DNA of 64,000 nt, taken from positions 1 to 64,000 of the IMG/VR virus record IMGVR_UViG_3300025009_000088. The stretch is one strand, 5' to 3'. Position numbers and translations under genes: made by a program. Positions 56,576-64,000 of the stretch are shown here, piece by piece. The stretch is from a virus. Positions within the stretch are counted from its first letter, which is position 1, and each line of letters starts with the position of its first letter. Under the pieces are notes generated by a model. It saw only the letters and a program-made list of their open reading frames with translations, had not been told where the DNA came from and ran no database searches.

Positions 56576-56992
56576 ATGGAAAAAATAGTTGAGTTTTCTC
56601 CGGCTTACGACAAACGACATGCAGACCCAAGTAAAAACTATGGCGTCGGCTCTGTGAAAATGCGAATGATTTTGAAAGGAGAACTTGGCGCAACCCAATT
56701 CCTTGTTTATACTTCTTGGTATTTGCCAGAAGTGACGCGAGAACTACGGGCAAAACACAGCGAAATGTTTGAGCCATTGCCCGGCGACGTTGGATACCAT
56801 TCTCCAAAACAAATGTATGAAGGGCAGACCTCAATGGGCGCTTGTCCGTATCTTGATGGCAAAGAATGTTATCATGACGGGTCTGGATTGCGCGCCGAAG
56901 AGGTTTTCAAAGATTTCCTACGAGAAGGCGATTCTGCGGTTTGGAAAGAACTAGAGGAATATTACATAGACCTCTTTGGTGAACTAAAATAA
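56576..56992 (+). CDS. Conserved-looking hypothetical protein
   Basis: This 138-residue protein opens KIVEFSPAYDKRHADPSKNY, continues GSVKMRMILKGELGATQFLV, and has several Cys and His (ACPYLDGKECYHDG) that could bind a metal. AGAGGAATAA precedes the ATG. Function unknown. Confidence 0.65.
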   Translation: MEKIVEFSPAYDKRHADPSKNYGVGSVKMRMILKGELGATQFLVYTSWYLPEVTRELRAKHSEMFEPLPGDVGYHSPKQMYEGQTSMGACPYLDGKECYHDGSGLRAEEVFKDFLREGDSAVWKELEEYYIDLFGELK

Positions 56993-57020
56993 GAGCGTAG
57001 TCAATAAAACGGAGAATAAA

Positions 57021-57308
57021 ATGTCAGAAGAAAAGGAAAAGTACGCAGTAAGCGCGTTGGATAAACTTATAATTCACGCAGATTTTCTCCGCATCGAAGG
57101 AGTCGAAGCGGAACTCGCCGCTTACAAACAGCAGGCAGAGGAGAATAAAAAACTTCTTAGAATCAACAAGGGGTTGTCTAAATTCATTGGGATGATCGAG
57201 GCGCACTTGCTAAAAACTTCTGTACTTACCGCGAGGGAATATGATGATATTAGCGATGAATTTACTAGACAAGAACGAAAGGAGATGAGCGATGAGCGAA
57301 GCACTTGA
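57021..57308 (+). CDS. Small coiled-coil protein
   Basis: This 95-residue helical acidic/basic protein has a heptad-like middle (VEAELAAYKQQAEENKKLLR). CGGAGAATAAA precedes the ATG. It overlaps the next gene by 17 bases. Confidence 0.55.
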   Translation: MSEEKEKYAVSALDKLIIHADFLRIEGVEAELAAYKQQAEENKKLLRINKGLSKFIGMIEAHLLKTSVLTAREYDDISDEFTRQERKEMSDERST

Positions 57309-57459
57309 TAGAGCTGTTGAACGAGAAGAGGAAATTCTGCAAGAAAAGTTATTGTATAAAGAAATTTCCAATGAAGAATATAGTAAGGAATTACGCGACT
57401 TGTATCACGAAGCATATGAGCGCGCCAGAGAAGAGTTCAGGCAAGAAGGTGAGGAATGA
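57292..57459 (+). CDS. Short charged helical protein
   Basis: This 55-residue protein is almost one charged helix (ALDRAVEREEEILQEKLLYK, then RAREEFRQEGEE). It is read in another frame within the end of the preceding gene, with AAAGGAG just before the ATG. Not recognised. Confidence 0.55.
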   Translation: MSEALDRAVEREEEILQEKLLYKEISNEEYSKELRDLYHEAYERAREEFRQEGEE

Positions 57460-57473
57460 GCAGAGTTGCGCTA

Positions 57474-57501
57474 TTGACTCCTGCCAATTTTGCGGTATCA
57501 T
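57474..57501 (+). promoter_or_regulatory. Promoter of the HNH gene
   Basis: TTGACT (57474-57479), 16 bases, TATCAT (57496-57501). It starts a separate transcript for the homing-type endonuclease. Confidence 0.6.
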
Positions 57502-57507
57502 ATAGGC

Positions 57508-57624
57508 GTGGCAGTTTTCAGGAGATTTTTATTCCAAAGCAAAAACCAGCCAATCTGTTGCGCTCCTGAACTGTCACAAGTCTTGGAAAGCAGGTTGGCT
57601 GGTCTTTGTTTCAGGAGTCGAGCT
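57508..57624 (+). promoter_or_regulatory. Switch-like leader of the HNH gene
   Basis: TTTCAGGAG occurs twice: at 57516-57524 and at 57609-57617, where it contains the ribosome site. Between them CTCCTGAA (57563-57570) can pair with either copy, so the two foldings exclude each other and would hide or free the ribosome site. Further stems are ACCAGCCAA/TTGGCTGGT (57545-57553 with 57595-57603) and TTCCAA/TTGGAA (57532-57537 with 57583-57588). Confidence 0.55.
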
Positions 57625-58182
57625 ATGATAGACGAAACGAATACACAAGAAGTAGGTCGCATTCCGTCTCCATACGAAATAACGCAGAATCAAACATCAA
57701 ACGGCGGATGGAATAAGAACGCATTGCGCGAATGGGGCGTAGAGTGGCCTCCGCCAGAAGGATGGAAGAAAGAATTAGAAAATGCTTATCGACTAGGACA
57801 AACAATCGGATTTATTCTTGAGTGTATCGGATGCAGGAAGGCGAAGTATTTCGTAGACCATGAAGATTATCCGGTATGCAACGACTGCAAAAAATTTGAA
57901 CAGGATAGATATGATAGAGAACACAATGAAATCAGGCTAATTCGACAAAAAAGAGTTAGATGCAAGTGCAAAAAGGAAAGCATACCAAGCGATTTTAGAT
58001 GGACTGTTTTCGAGCGAGACAATTTTACATGTCAAAAATGCGGAAGCAGACGAAACCTTTCAGTGGATCACATATTCCCAGAATCTATGGGAGGAAAATT
58101 AACAATGGAAAACGCACAAACTCTTTGTAAGCATTGTAATAGCAAAAAAGGAGCAAAACTTGAAAATAACCCATCTTCTTGA
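57625..58182 (+). CDS. HNH endonuclease (homing type)
   Basis: This 185-residue protein has a first zinc site (CIGCRKAKYF and CNDCKKF) and a C-terminal HNH nuclease. That nuclease shows FTCQKCGSRRNLSVDHIFPE, then LTMENAQTLCKHCNSKKG. The ATG follows AGGAG by seven bases. It has its own promoter and a regulated-looking leader, as homing endonucleases often do. It overlaps the next gene. Confidence 0.85.
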   Translation: MIDETNTQEVGRIPSPYEITQNQTSNGGWNKNALREWGVEWPPPEGWKKELENAYRLGQTIGFILECIGCRKAKYFVDHEDYPVCNDCKKFEQDRYDREHNEIRLIRQKRVRCKCKKESIPSDFRWTVFERDNFTCQKCGSRRNLSVDHIFPESMGGKLTMENAQTLCKHCNSKKGAKLENNPSS

Positions 58183-58912
58183 CAGGCCAATTGCTTTCCA
58201 TCGGTGCTTCGTAACTCTGACGGGTTCTGTAAAAGCGGCCATTATGCTATCTCAGGCAATTTACTGGCAACCACGCGCAAAGCAAGAAGATGGATGGTGG
58301 TACAAGACAGCCGAAGAGTGGCAGGAAGAGACTGGCCTTAGCCAGCATGAACAGCGAACTGCCAGAAAAGACTGCGGAAAATACCTGCTTTCTGAACTTC
58401 GCGGCATACCCGCGCAACTGTTTTGGAAAGTGGATGAAGATGCTCTATATTCAGACTTGATTGGCGATAGTACACAAACAAGTTTGGCGGAAAGCGCGAA
58501 ACTTGAGGTTGAGGAAGCGCGAAACATTAATATGAATACAGAGACTACTACAGAGATTACTACTAGCGTTCCGCAATCTGTAACCGACTCCGCAAACAAG
58601 GAAGTTGACTATATCCTGAAAATATCGTTATCACCAAAAGCCATTCAAGACGCAGTAGCCCAATTCTTCCTGCTTACTCCGAACTGGCAAGGAAACAAAT
58701 TCAATCGAGAATGGACTCAATGGGCAGTAGAGAATGGCGTTACTCCTGCGCAGATCGAATATGCTTCAAAGATATGGAATTCTGATAAAAGGTTCAACTG
58801 GCAACAGAAAAGCCTCAAAGGCATACAGGAGCATTGGTTGGAGTTGCGTGGAGGAAAGCAGTCTACGCAACCTAAATCCGATGCCAACGGCTCCCCGATG
58901 TCATACGGATAG
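58160..58912 (+). CDS. Replication initiator-like winged-helix protein
   Basis: This 250-residue protein has the plasmid/phage replication N-terminal domain: TLTGSVKAAIMLSQAIYW, then GWWYKTAEEWQEETGLSQHE, a winged helix. A flexible linker follows, then a C-terminal helical region (QFFLLTPNWQGNKFNREWTQ) as in DnaD/replisome-organiser proteins. The start is TTG after AAGGAGC. It ends TQPKSDANGSPMSYG, nearly identical to the end of a second gene in this region. Confidence 0.75.
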   Translation: MKITHLLDRPIAFHRCFVTLTGSVKAAIMLSQAIYWQPRAKQEDGWWYKTAEEWQEETGLSQHEQRTARKDCGKYLLSELRGIPAQLFWKVDEDALYSDLIGDSTQTSLAESAKLEVEEARNINMNTETTTEITTSVPQSVTDSANKEVDYILKISLSPKAIQDAVAQFFLLTPNWQGNKFNREWTQWAVENGVTPAQIEYASKIWNSDKRFNWQQKSLKGIQEHWLELRGGKQSTQPKSDANGSPMSYG

Positions 58913-58923
58913 GAGATAAAACA

Positions 58924-59175
58924 ATGAGCGCACTAGATGCCGTAATTTCAGTTGCAAAATATGTAGTCCAAAGGTATCCAGAACTTGTAGAAGAAGAAGT
59001 TGTAGATCGTGCAGAAAAGCAACTCTTCGAACTTCGCGAGGCAAACGAACATTTGCATAAACGTCTCGCCGTCGCGGACAGGCTTGTGGGCGCGGTGGAA
59101 TATCGTTGCAATGTTATCAGCGATTCGCACCTATTTTATCTTGTTTATGAGTATCGAAAGACGAGTAAACCATGA
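58924..59175 (+). CDS. Small helical protein
   Basis: This 83-residue helical protein (EEEVVDRAEKQLFELREANE) has AGGAGATAAAAC before the ATG. Its stop overlaps the next start. Not recognised. Confidence 0.6.
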   Translation: MSALDAVISVAKYVVQRYPELVEEEVVDRAEKQLFELREANEHLHKRLAVADRLVGAVEYRCNVISDSHLFYLVYEYRKTSKP

Positions 59176-59552
59176 AAACATACAAACTGAAAGATAATCC
59201 AATCTCTGAAAATGGCGGTTTTGTGTGTGGCTTCTTCGAGAAGTTTCCACTCACCGAAGATGACCATTTATCTTGGGGAGATAATCCAGATGTTATGTAT
59301 GTTTGCCACATGGTTGGAAGCGAAAGCGAGAAATACACCGACATCTGCAAAGGCGATTACTGTAAATGTCCGCTTGCTTATGGAAAGTCAAAGATTACCC
59401 CAATTGAGCAGGTGCGCAAAACAGTTGTAGATGATGCAATAGAAAAATACAAAGAGTCATTTCTTGCAGATTTATACACTGATAACGCATATCGCAACGC
59501 GAAAGAGTTTGAGGATGATTTAGACAACATGCTCAAAGAAAGGAAAAAATAA
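59172..59552 (+). CDS. Hypothetical protein with cysteines
   Basis: This 126-residue protein has a DLS-type β start (DDHLSWGDNPDVMYVCHMVG) and CKGDYCKCPLAY, a possible metal site. It begins by ATGA overlap. Not recognised. Confidence 0.6.
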   Translation: MKTYKLKDNPISENGGFVCGFFEKFPLTEDDHLSWGDNPDVMYVCHMVGSESEKYTDICKGDYCKCPLAYGKSKITPIEQVRKTVVDDAIEKYKESFLADLYTDNAYRNAKEFEDDLDNMLKERKK

Positions 59553-59749
59553 TGAACGAATGTAAACACATGAGCGTTTGGATTGAAACAAAAGTAGCTT
59601 CTCCTGCGACCTACGATTTTCCAGCAGAAACAATGTCTCGCGCAGTCTGCAAAGAATGTGACGAGATAATGGATGTTGAAGATATTCCAGAAGGCGCAGA
59701 AGAAACAGAAAGAGAACCAGAATATGACTATTTGGATGGTGAATTATGA
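59552..59749 (+). CDS. Small acidic zinc-type protein
   Basis: This 65-residue protein has CKHMSVWIE and VCKECDEIMD cysteines, then a long acidic tail. It starts at TAATG and overlaps the next start by ATGA. Confidence 0.55.
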   Translation: MNECKHMSVWIETKVASPATYDFPAETMSRAVCKECDEIMDVEDIPEGAEETEREPEYDYLDGEL

Positions 59750-59961
59750 GCATGAAAGACACAGAGAATGGCGTGCGTACTATGTTCTACGTTAATGATG
59801 TTCGCGTTCTAGATACATACACACGTTTTCCGCCAGTTGTCGGAGACGAAGTAAGATGCTATGGAAAAATATACAGAATCTATTATCGCCTGTTTTGTTA
59901 CGAAGAATCAAAATATCACTACGCATATCAAATGCAAGAGGTAAATGATGCAGACAATTAG
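59746..59961 (+). CDS. Small hypothetical protein
   Basis: This 71-residue β-rich protein (VRTMFYVNDVRVLDTYTRFP, then YRIYYRLFCYEESKYHYAYQ) resembles small DUF-type phage proteins. Not recognised. Confidence 0.55.
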   Translation: MSMKDTENGVRTMFYVNDVRVLDTYTRFPPVVGDEVRCYGKIYRIYYRLFCYEESKYHYAYQMQEVNDADN

Positions 59962-60472
59962 ACGCGAACTGCGCTTGAAGTTTCTTGAAATTGTGGCAAA
60001 CGACAACTTGTCTCCGAATGAAATGGCGGACAAACTAGCAGACGCCGCCCTTGAGATCAGAGGCTTGCAACTTAGTCAGGCAAAAGCCGCACTTCCTCTT
60101 GATTGGAAAATTGCCACAGGACAAGAGATAACAAAAGAGGATATGGATAAGTCCATACTTTCCAGAGAAGCCACTAACAGCTTCGAGCAGGAACTTCACT
60201 TCAATCCGTTGCCCTGGTCGTCTAATAGAGATTGGGAAAAGTTTGAGAAATGGGTTGCTGAGGAGTATACAAAAGACAGGAGCGTTTGGAGGAAGTATGA
60301 CGAATGGAGAAAAGGAAACGGAAAGTATGCCGCAATTAGCAATAAAGCGATAAAATATCATCCTGCCGATTTCATTGCGTGTTTTCCTGACTTCCTAGCC
60401 CATTCACAGATGTATCCTAAGCGAGACACACAACCAAAGTTAGACGCGAATGACTCTCCGATGTCATATTGA
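59948..60472 (+). CDS. Protein sharing the initiator's C-terminal tail
   Basis: This 174-residue protein is helical. Its C-terminal part (DWEKFEKWVAEEYTKDRSVW, then YAAISNKAIKYHPADFI) is of the type seen in phage replication organiser proteins. It ends TQPKLDANDSPMSY, sharing 12 of 14 positions with the end of the winged-helix initiator. The ATG chosen is the second of two adjacent ones, with better AGAGG spacing. It is probably part of the replisome. Confidence 0.6.
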   Translation: MQTIRRELRLKFLEIVANDNLSPNEMADKLADAALEIRGLQLSQAKAALPLDWKIATGQEITKEDMDKSILSREATNSFEQELHFNPLPWSSNRDWEKFEKWVAEEYTKDRSVWRKYDEWRKGNGKYAAISNKAIKYHPADFIACFPDFLAHSQMYPKRDTQPKLDANDSPMSY

Positions 60473-60486
60473 GGCGAAGTGACAAA

Positions 60487-60747
60487 ATGATAACAAGAAA
60501 ATGGGTGACGAGACATTCGACAGAAGATGACGAGACATTTCCTGTGTATGTTGAATTATCCCCAAAAGCGATGGTAGGAGAACTGGCTGTGCTTGGGTTT
60601 GTGCGTATTACAAAAGATAATCTTTACAGAGCGTGTGTTTGTGAATTAAAAGAAACACTGTGTAATTCAGAGGCAGAGGGAAAAGAGGCTGTCGAAGAGT
60701 TCTGCAAAAAAATTCCGCACATCCTGAAAGAAATTTCTGTTTTATAA
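60487..60747 (+). CDS. Small hypothetical protein
   Basis: This 86-residue protein (PVYVELSPKAMVGELAVLGF, then ACVCELKETLCNS) has GAAGTGACAAA before the ATG and no known motif. A two-mismatch palindrome lies inside at 60653-60665, reading E-T-L-C-N. Confidence 0.55.
   Translation: MITRKWVTRHSTEDDETFPVYVELSPKAMVGELAVLGFVRITKDNLYRACVCELKETLCNSEAEGKEAVEEFCKKIPHILKEISVL
60653..60665. promoter_or_regulatory. Weak dispersed palindrome copy, 2 mismatches
   Basis: AAACACTGTGTAA; the central base is T. This is the least certain member of the set. Confidence 0.35.
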
Positions 60748-60757
60748 GGAGATAAAA

Positions 60758-61015
60758 ATGAAAAATGAAGATGTTTCAAACGAGCAAGTATTGATTGATA
60801 TTAAGAATACGAAAGACGAAATCAGAGCGCACACCATGATCGCAGAAGGAAATCGAATCCTTTCCGGGCTTCCAGAAGCAGACGTACAAGACCGAGCATA
60901 TCATAGAGTTAAAATTATAGAAAGCGAAACTGCGGCGGATTGCTCCGCAAGACTTCTTACGTTTCTTTTGAGTTTGGCGGAAGAAAGAGGAATAACAGAT
61001 GAAACTATTCTTTGA
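60758..61015 (+). CDS. Small hypothetical protein
   Basis: This 85-residue helical protein (TKDEIRAHTMIAEGNRILSG) has AGGAGATAAAA before the ATG and overlaps the exonuclease start by 17 bases. Not recognised. Confidence 0.6.
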   Translation: MKNEDVSNEQVLIDIKNTKDEIRAHTMIAEGNRILSGLPEADVQDRAYHRVKIIESETAADCSARLLTFLLSLAEERGITDETIL

Positions 61016-61577
61016 CACCGAGACGACTGGCGTTCCCGCAAACTACCGTGCGCCTATGTCCGACACGAACAATTGGCCTCGCCTTGTGCAGATCGGATGG
61101 ATTGCGATTGAAGGAAGTTCTGTTTTGGAGGCGATGGAATACATCGTGAAGCCAGACGGTTTTGAAATTCCGGTTGGCGCATCGAATGTTCACAAGATAA
61201 CAACCGAGATTGCAATAGTAAAGGGAGAGCCGATTTCGGATGTGGTAAAGTTGTTCAAGTCTTTAATAGATCAGGCAGACGCTATTGTAGGTCATAACAT
61301 CGACTTCGACGTGAATATCTTTGGCGCGGAGTATTGGCGACTGTTCCAAAGCAATCCATTTGCAGGAAAGAAAATGGTTTGCACAATGAAATCCAGCACT
61401 AACTTCTGCGCTCTTTCTGGAGGCTACAATGGAAATTACAAGTGGCCGAAGTTGAGCGAACTGTATTTCAAGTTGTTCGAGAAGGACATGGGAGCCGCGC
61501 ATACCGCACTCCAGGATATTGAGAATACGGTTTCCTGTTATCGTGCGCTTGTTGAGCGAGGAGTTATCGTTGAGTAA
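60999..61577 (+). CDS. DnaQ-like 3'-5' exonuclease
   Basis: This 192-residue protein has all DEDDh motifs: ExoI MKLFFDTETTG at the start, ExoII VGHNIDFDVNIFG near 85, and ExoIII AAHTALQDIENT near 170 with the catalytic His. It proofreads or trims 3' ends in replication. It precedes the helicase gene and overlaps it by eight bases. Confidence 0.88.
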   Translation: MKLFFDTETTGVPANYRAPMSDTNNWPRLVQIGWIAIEGSSVLEAMEYIVKPDGFEIPVGASNVHKITTEIAIVKGEPISDVVKLFKSLIDQADAIVGHNIDFDVNIFGAEYWRLFQSNPFAGKKMVCTMKSSTNFCALSGGYNGNYKWPKLSELYFKLFEKDMGAAHTALQDIENTVSCYRALVERGVIVE

Positions 61578-62568
61578 CGTATTCAACCCTGCGAAGTTTG
61601 TCAAAACAGCCAAAGAAACGTATGATGACAAACTGGCGTTTGACAAGTTCATAGCAGACAATTCGCACCTCGCACAACCGTTTCACGTGGACGGATTGGA
61701 GAAACTTGTGCCTCCGCAGTTTCCAGGCGAATTGGCTATGTATGTTGGCAAGCCTCATCATGGAAAGTCAACTGCCCTGCGAGACGTTGCTTTCAAGGCA
61801 CAGCGCAGGATTGAAGGAACTGACGGCTTTATCGTAGGCATGGTTTCTCTGGAAGATACCTCCGAAGCAACTGCCGCAAAGCAAGCCAGACGATATGGAG
61901 ACAAGCCACTCGAATATCAGGACGACCAATTTATCTTTGTTGGCAACTCATTCAACATGACCGTTGCAGACATGGCGAGTTTGAACGTGACAAACATCAT
62001 CTCTGCGCTCGACTATGGCAGAGGACAATTTGCCGCAAACATGAATTACTCGTTTATCGCAATTGACTACGCCCAACTGATACCGCCCGATCCAGAACGG
62101 CGCATGATGACCTCGCAAGATCAGAAACGGTTGCAAGTCGCAGATGACGTAAAGCGCATCTTCCACATGGCGAAGTATTTCAAGTGTCCGATTGGCTTGG
62201 CTTCACAAGCATTGATAAAACAGCAACGAGATAGTTATTCCTCTAAAATGAGGATACCGGGAGCCGCAGACCTGAAAGAAGCCAGTGAATTGTTTGAAGT
62301 GCCTGATATTGTTTATTCATACTGGCAACCAAAGCACGAACATCCGATAGGCTCCAAGATAGAGGAAGATGGCTGGAGTTTCGAAGTATCTTCAAACCTA
62401 TGCTTTGTGCGGATTGTAAAAAGGCGCAATGCAGAGTTACTTGGTTTCGTTGGAAGCACGGATATTATCGGACGAGTATTTCCGTGCAGGATAAGAGAAG
62501 ACGGTTCGTTTTACTACAGCAAGGAAGAACACAGAAGCATGTATCTTCCTCTGCTTTATGCACAATAG
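61570..62568 (+). CDS. DnaB-like replicative helicase
   Basis: This 332-residue RecA-fold helicase lacks the N-terminal DnaB domain. It has Walker A AMYVGKPHHGKSTALRD, IVGMVSLED (motif H1a-like), Walker B FIAIDYAQLI and a late arginine-bearing stretch. The TTG start, with GAGGAG seven bases upstream, is preferred over an ATG 51 bases earlier inside the exonuclease gene. The primase gene follows two genes later. Confidence 0.82.
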   Translation: MSNVFNPAKFVKTAKETYDDKLAFDKFIADNSHLAQPFHVDGLEKLVPPQFPGELAMYVGKPHHGKSTALRDVAFKAQRRIEGTDGFIVGMVSLEDTSEATAAKQARRYGDKPLEYQDDQFIFVGNSFNMTVADMASLNVTNIISALDYGRGQFAANMNYSFIAIDYAQLIPPDPERRMMTSQDQKRLQVADDVKRIFHMAKYFKCPIGLASQALIKQQRDSYSSKMRIPGAADLKEASELFEVPDIVYSYWQPKHEHPIGSKIEEDGWSFEVSSNLCFVRIVKRRNAELLGFVGSTDIIGRVFPCRIREDGSFYYSKEEHRSMYLPLLYAQ

Positions 62569-62581
62569 GAGAAAAATTAGA

Positions 62582-62881
62582 ATGATAAAAAGTATTGAGT
62601 TGCTTGAATTGATTTCTGAATTTAATTTATCCGAGGACAAGTCGCGCAAGGCTCTTGGTGAAGAAATAAAAAGATTGGTAGAGCAAGAATTAGAACCTGC
62701 GGAAGAGTTGTTGGCGGAGGTGCTGGATTGGTATAAAAGCCGCTCTGCTCCGAGCGATACCTACAAATATTCTCGATGTCCTATTTGCCGACAAACCTGG
62801 TGGGATGGGAAAGAAAAGCATAATTTTGGTTGTTGGATTCCTCGCTTAGAAAGTCTCGCAAAGATTGAGGAGAAACAATGA
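62582..62881 (+). CDS. Small zinc-type protein
   Basis: This 99-residue protein has an N-terminal helix (LLELISEFNLSEDKSRKALG) and CPICRQTWWDGKEKHNFGC, a probable zinc site. Small C/H-rich proteins like this are common in phage replication operons. Its stop overlaps the next start. Confidence 0.6.
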   Translation: MIKSIELLELISEFNLSEDKSRKALGEEIKRLVEQELEPAEELLAEVLDWYKSRSAPSDTYKYSRCPICRQTWWDGKEKHNFGCWIPRLESLAKIEEKQ

Positions 62882-63048
62882 AAAAACTAAAAAACTGGTT
62901 AGGAAAGATCATCTTTCTTGCGTCTGTCGTGACGTTGACAGAGTCGATGAAATGGATAAGTAAAGACGCTACAAGGGTGGTTGCGATGGACGCGCTTATT
63001 CACTTAGGAAAGACGGCGCAGGAAACAAAAAACGGATGGAATTTCTAA
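62878..63048 (+). CDS. Small membrane-associated peptide
   Basis: This 56-residue peptide has a basic start and a hydrophobic stretch (GKIIFLASVVTL). It starts by ATGA overlap, which supports translation. Not recognised. Confidence 0.5.
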   Translation: MKKLKNWLGKIIFLASVVTLTESMKWISKDATRVVAMDALIHLGKTAQETKNGWNF

Positions 63049-63092
63049 TTAGAAATTAATCTACTGCGAAAGAAACGAGGTAAGATAGACAC

Positions 63093-64000
63093 ATGCGCGA
63101 AGACGTTCTTCCTATTGAATTTGCCTCAATTGCCAACAAGGTAACTTGTGTCAGGCGCAAGTCTGCAAATGAATTTAGCTCGTCGTGTGTGAACTGCGGG
63201 GGTTCTGTTCACAAGAATGGCGATCCGTCTGACCGCTTTGTTATGTTCCGAGTTGGCAGGGGCGGCTTTCCTCTTGGCTTCTGTCGAAAATGTGGTTACA
63301 GGTGGTATCCCGCCAAAGAACAAAAGCCGTCAAAAGAGGAAATGGATGAGTGGCGCAAGAACCAGATTGAAATTGAGAAGTCTCGTATCGAAGCCGCAAA
63401 GCGTTCCATTGAACTCCTGCAAGCGGATAAAATGTGGGAGATTTTCTACAGCCAAAACAATGGCTACAGCGTTGACGTATTTCGCTCCTGGGGCATTGCG
63501 GATAGCTGGATTGATTATCTCAAGTTGGGACTGATACCAGATTACACGGTGTATCGTCACAACGAGGAAGCGTATCACTCACCTGCGTTTGCAATTCCAG
63601 TCTGGAACGTAGGCGGAATTGTGCAGAATATAAAGTTGAGAATTGCAAATCCGAAAGAGGACACAGACCGCTACAGGAACTTTTACGCAATGGGGAACTC
63701 CTATTTATTCATACCGCTGTACGACATTCCGCTAACAGGCGCAGGTCTTATTGTTGAAGGCGAGAAGAAAGCGATTGTCATGGAGCAAACTTTAGACGAT
63801 ATGGGAATTAGAGTTATTGGAGTGCAAACGAAAACACCCGCGCCTGAACTTTTTGAACAGTTGAAAGACCTAGACCCGATATATATTTGGCTCGATCCTG
63901 ACGCAATGAAAAAGGATAAGAAAGCACCAGAAACCGCAGTTGAAAGAATGGTGCGATATGTTGGAAAAGAGAGAGCAAGGATTGTTGATTGTCCAGTGAA
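63093..64000 (+). CDS. DNA primase, zinc and Toprim type (truncated by window)
   Basis: The gene runs off the window; 302 codons are visible. An N-terminal zinc ribbon (SCVNCGGSVHKNG, then GFCRKCGYRW) is followed by a linker. A Toprim domain then has GLIVEGEKKAIVME and PIYIWLDPDAMKKD, the catalytic Glu and DxD. AACGAGG precedes the ATG. It would make RNA primers for the helicase upstream. A palindrome copy at 63542-63554 lies inside. Confidence 0.85.
   Translation, partial: MREDVLPIEFASIANKVTCVRRKSANEFSSSCVNCGGSVHKNGDPSDRFVMFRVGRGGFPLGFCRKCGYRWYPAKEQKPSKEEMDEWRKNQIEIEKSRIEAAKRSIELLQADKMWEIFYSQNNGYSVDVFRSWGIADSWIDYLKLGLIPDYTVYRHNEEAYHSPAFAIPVWNVGGIVQNIKLRIANPKEDTDRYRNFYAMGNSYLFIPLYDIPLTGAGLIVEGEKKAIVMEQTLDDMGIRVIGVQTKTPAPELFEQLKDLDPIYIWLDPDAMKKDKKAPETAVERMVRYVGKERARIVDCPV
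63542..63554. promoter_or_regulatory. Dispersed palindrome copy, 1 mismatch
   Basis: TTACACGGTGTAT within the primase gene, read D-Y-T-V-Y. The last base (T for A) avoids a TAA stop in this frame. Confidence 0.6.

Noticed and set aside
1-64000. CRISPR array
   Set aside because: No regularly spaced direct repeats were found; the repeated 13-mers are irregularly spaced palindromes.

Overview
The window is most of the genome of a tailed bacteriophage with a long, probably non-contractile (siphovirus-type) tail. It shows a terminase, portal, fused prohead protease and scaffold, major capsid protein, head-tail connectors, tail tube, an 868-residue tape measure, tail-tip proteins, a GH25-type endolysin and several holin-like proteins. 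No integrase, recognisable free repressor, DNA polymerase or ribosomal gene is visible, and the primase runs off the right end, so the genome is longer than the window. The host cannot be named. The lysozyme-type endolysin only says it has peptidoglycan. Base composition is moderately AT-rich, with AGGAG-type ribosome sites and occasional TTG/GTG starts.

Layout. (1) 11-958, plus strand: the tail end of a plus-strand operon of small genes ending in an endonuclease VII-like gene. (2) 1040-41330, minus strand: one long late region, read right to left from a good promoter at 41348-41376. Its order is unknown gene, HNH, DNA methyltransferase, small and large terminase, portal, two small genes, protease/scaffold, capsid (followed by a terminator), small genes and a holin-like protein. 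An 11.5-kb glycan cassette follows (30972-19494), then an adhesin-like DUF1566 protein, connectors, tail tube, chaperones, tape measure, tail tip, a seven-repeat propeller, a repeat fibre and the lysis genes. (3) 41487-64000, plus strand: early genes. These are membrane, zinc and HTH proteins and a metallopeptidase (41.5-45.6 kb), a block of very small genes separated by hairpins (45.9-52.4 kb), and a recombination/replication module (53.9-64 kb: Rad52/Mgm101-like annealing protein, SSB, initiator-like protein, DnaQ-type exonuclease, DnaB-like helicase, zinc/Toprim primase).

Three things stand out. First, a 13-bp palindrome, TTACAC-S-GTGTAA, occurs about 15 times on both strands, inside and between genes, like the dispersed operators (stoperators) of some temperate phages; mismatches in coding copies fall exactly where the perfect site would make a stop codon. 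Second, the glycan cassette encodes enzymes of a CDP-3,6-dideoxyhexose-type pathway plus six glycosyltransferases, and its RfbH-type dehydrase carries a 381-residue LAGLIDADG intein inserted immediately before an iron-sulfur ligand cysteine. Third, several non-coding stretches of the early region look like structured RNAs (53741-53891, 55894-56140, a tRNA-like element at 56445-56519 and a switch-like HNH leader at 57508-57624), the first two lying just downstream of a palindrome copy.

How it works together (inference): a DNA-binding protein not identified here would silence early and late transcription through the dispersed sites. On induction the early region makes host-interaction proteins and the recombination-replication machinery. 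The late promoter then drives packaging, head, tail and lysis genes, with the sugar cassette co-expressed, which points to glycosylation of the virion or remodelling of host surface glycan.
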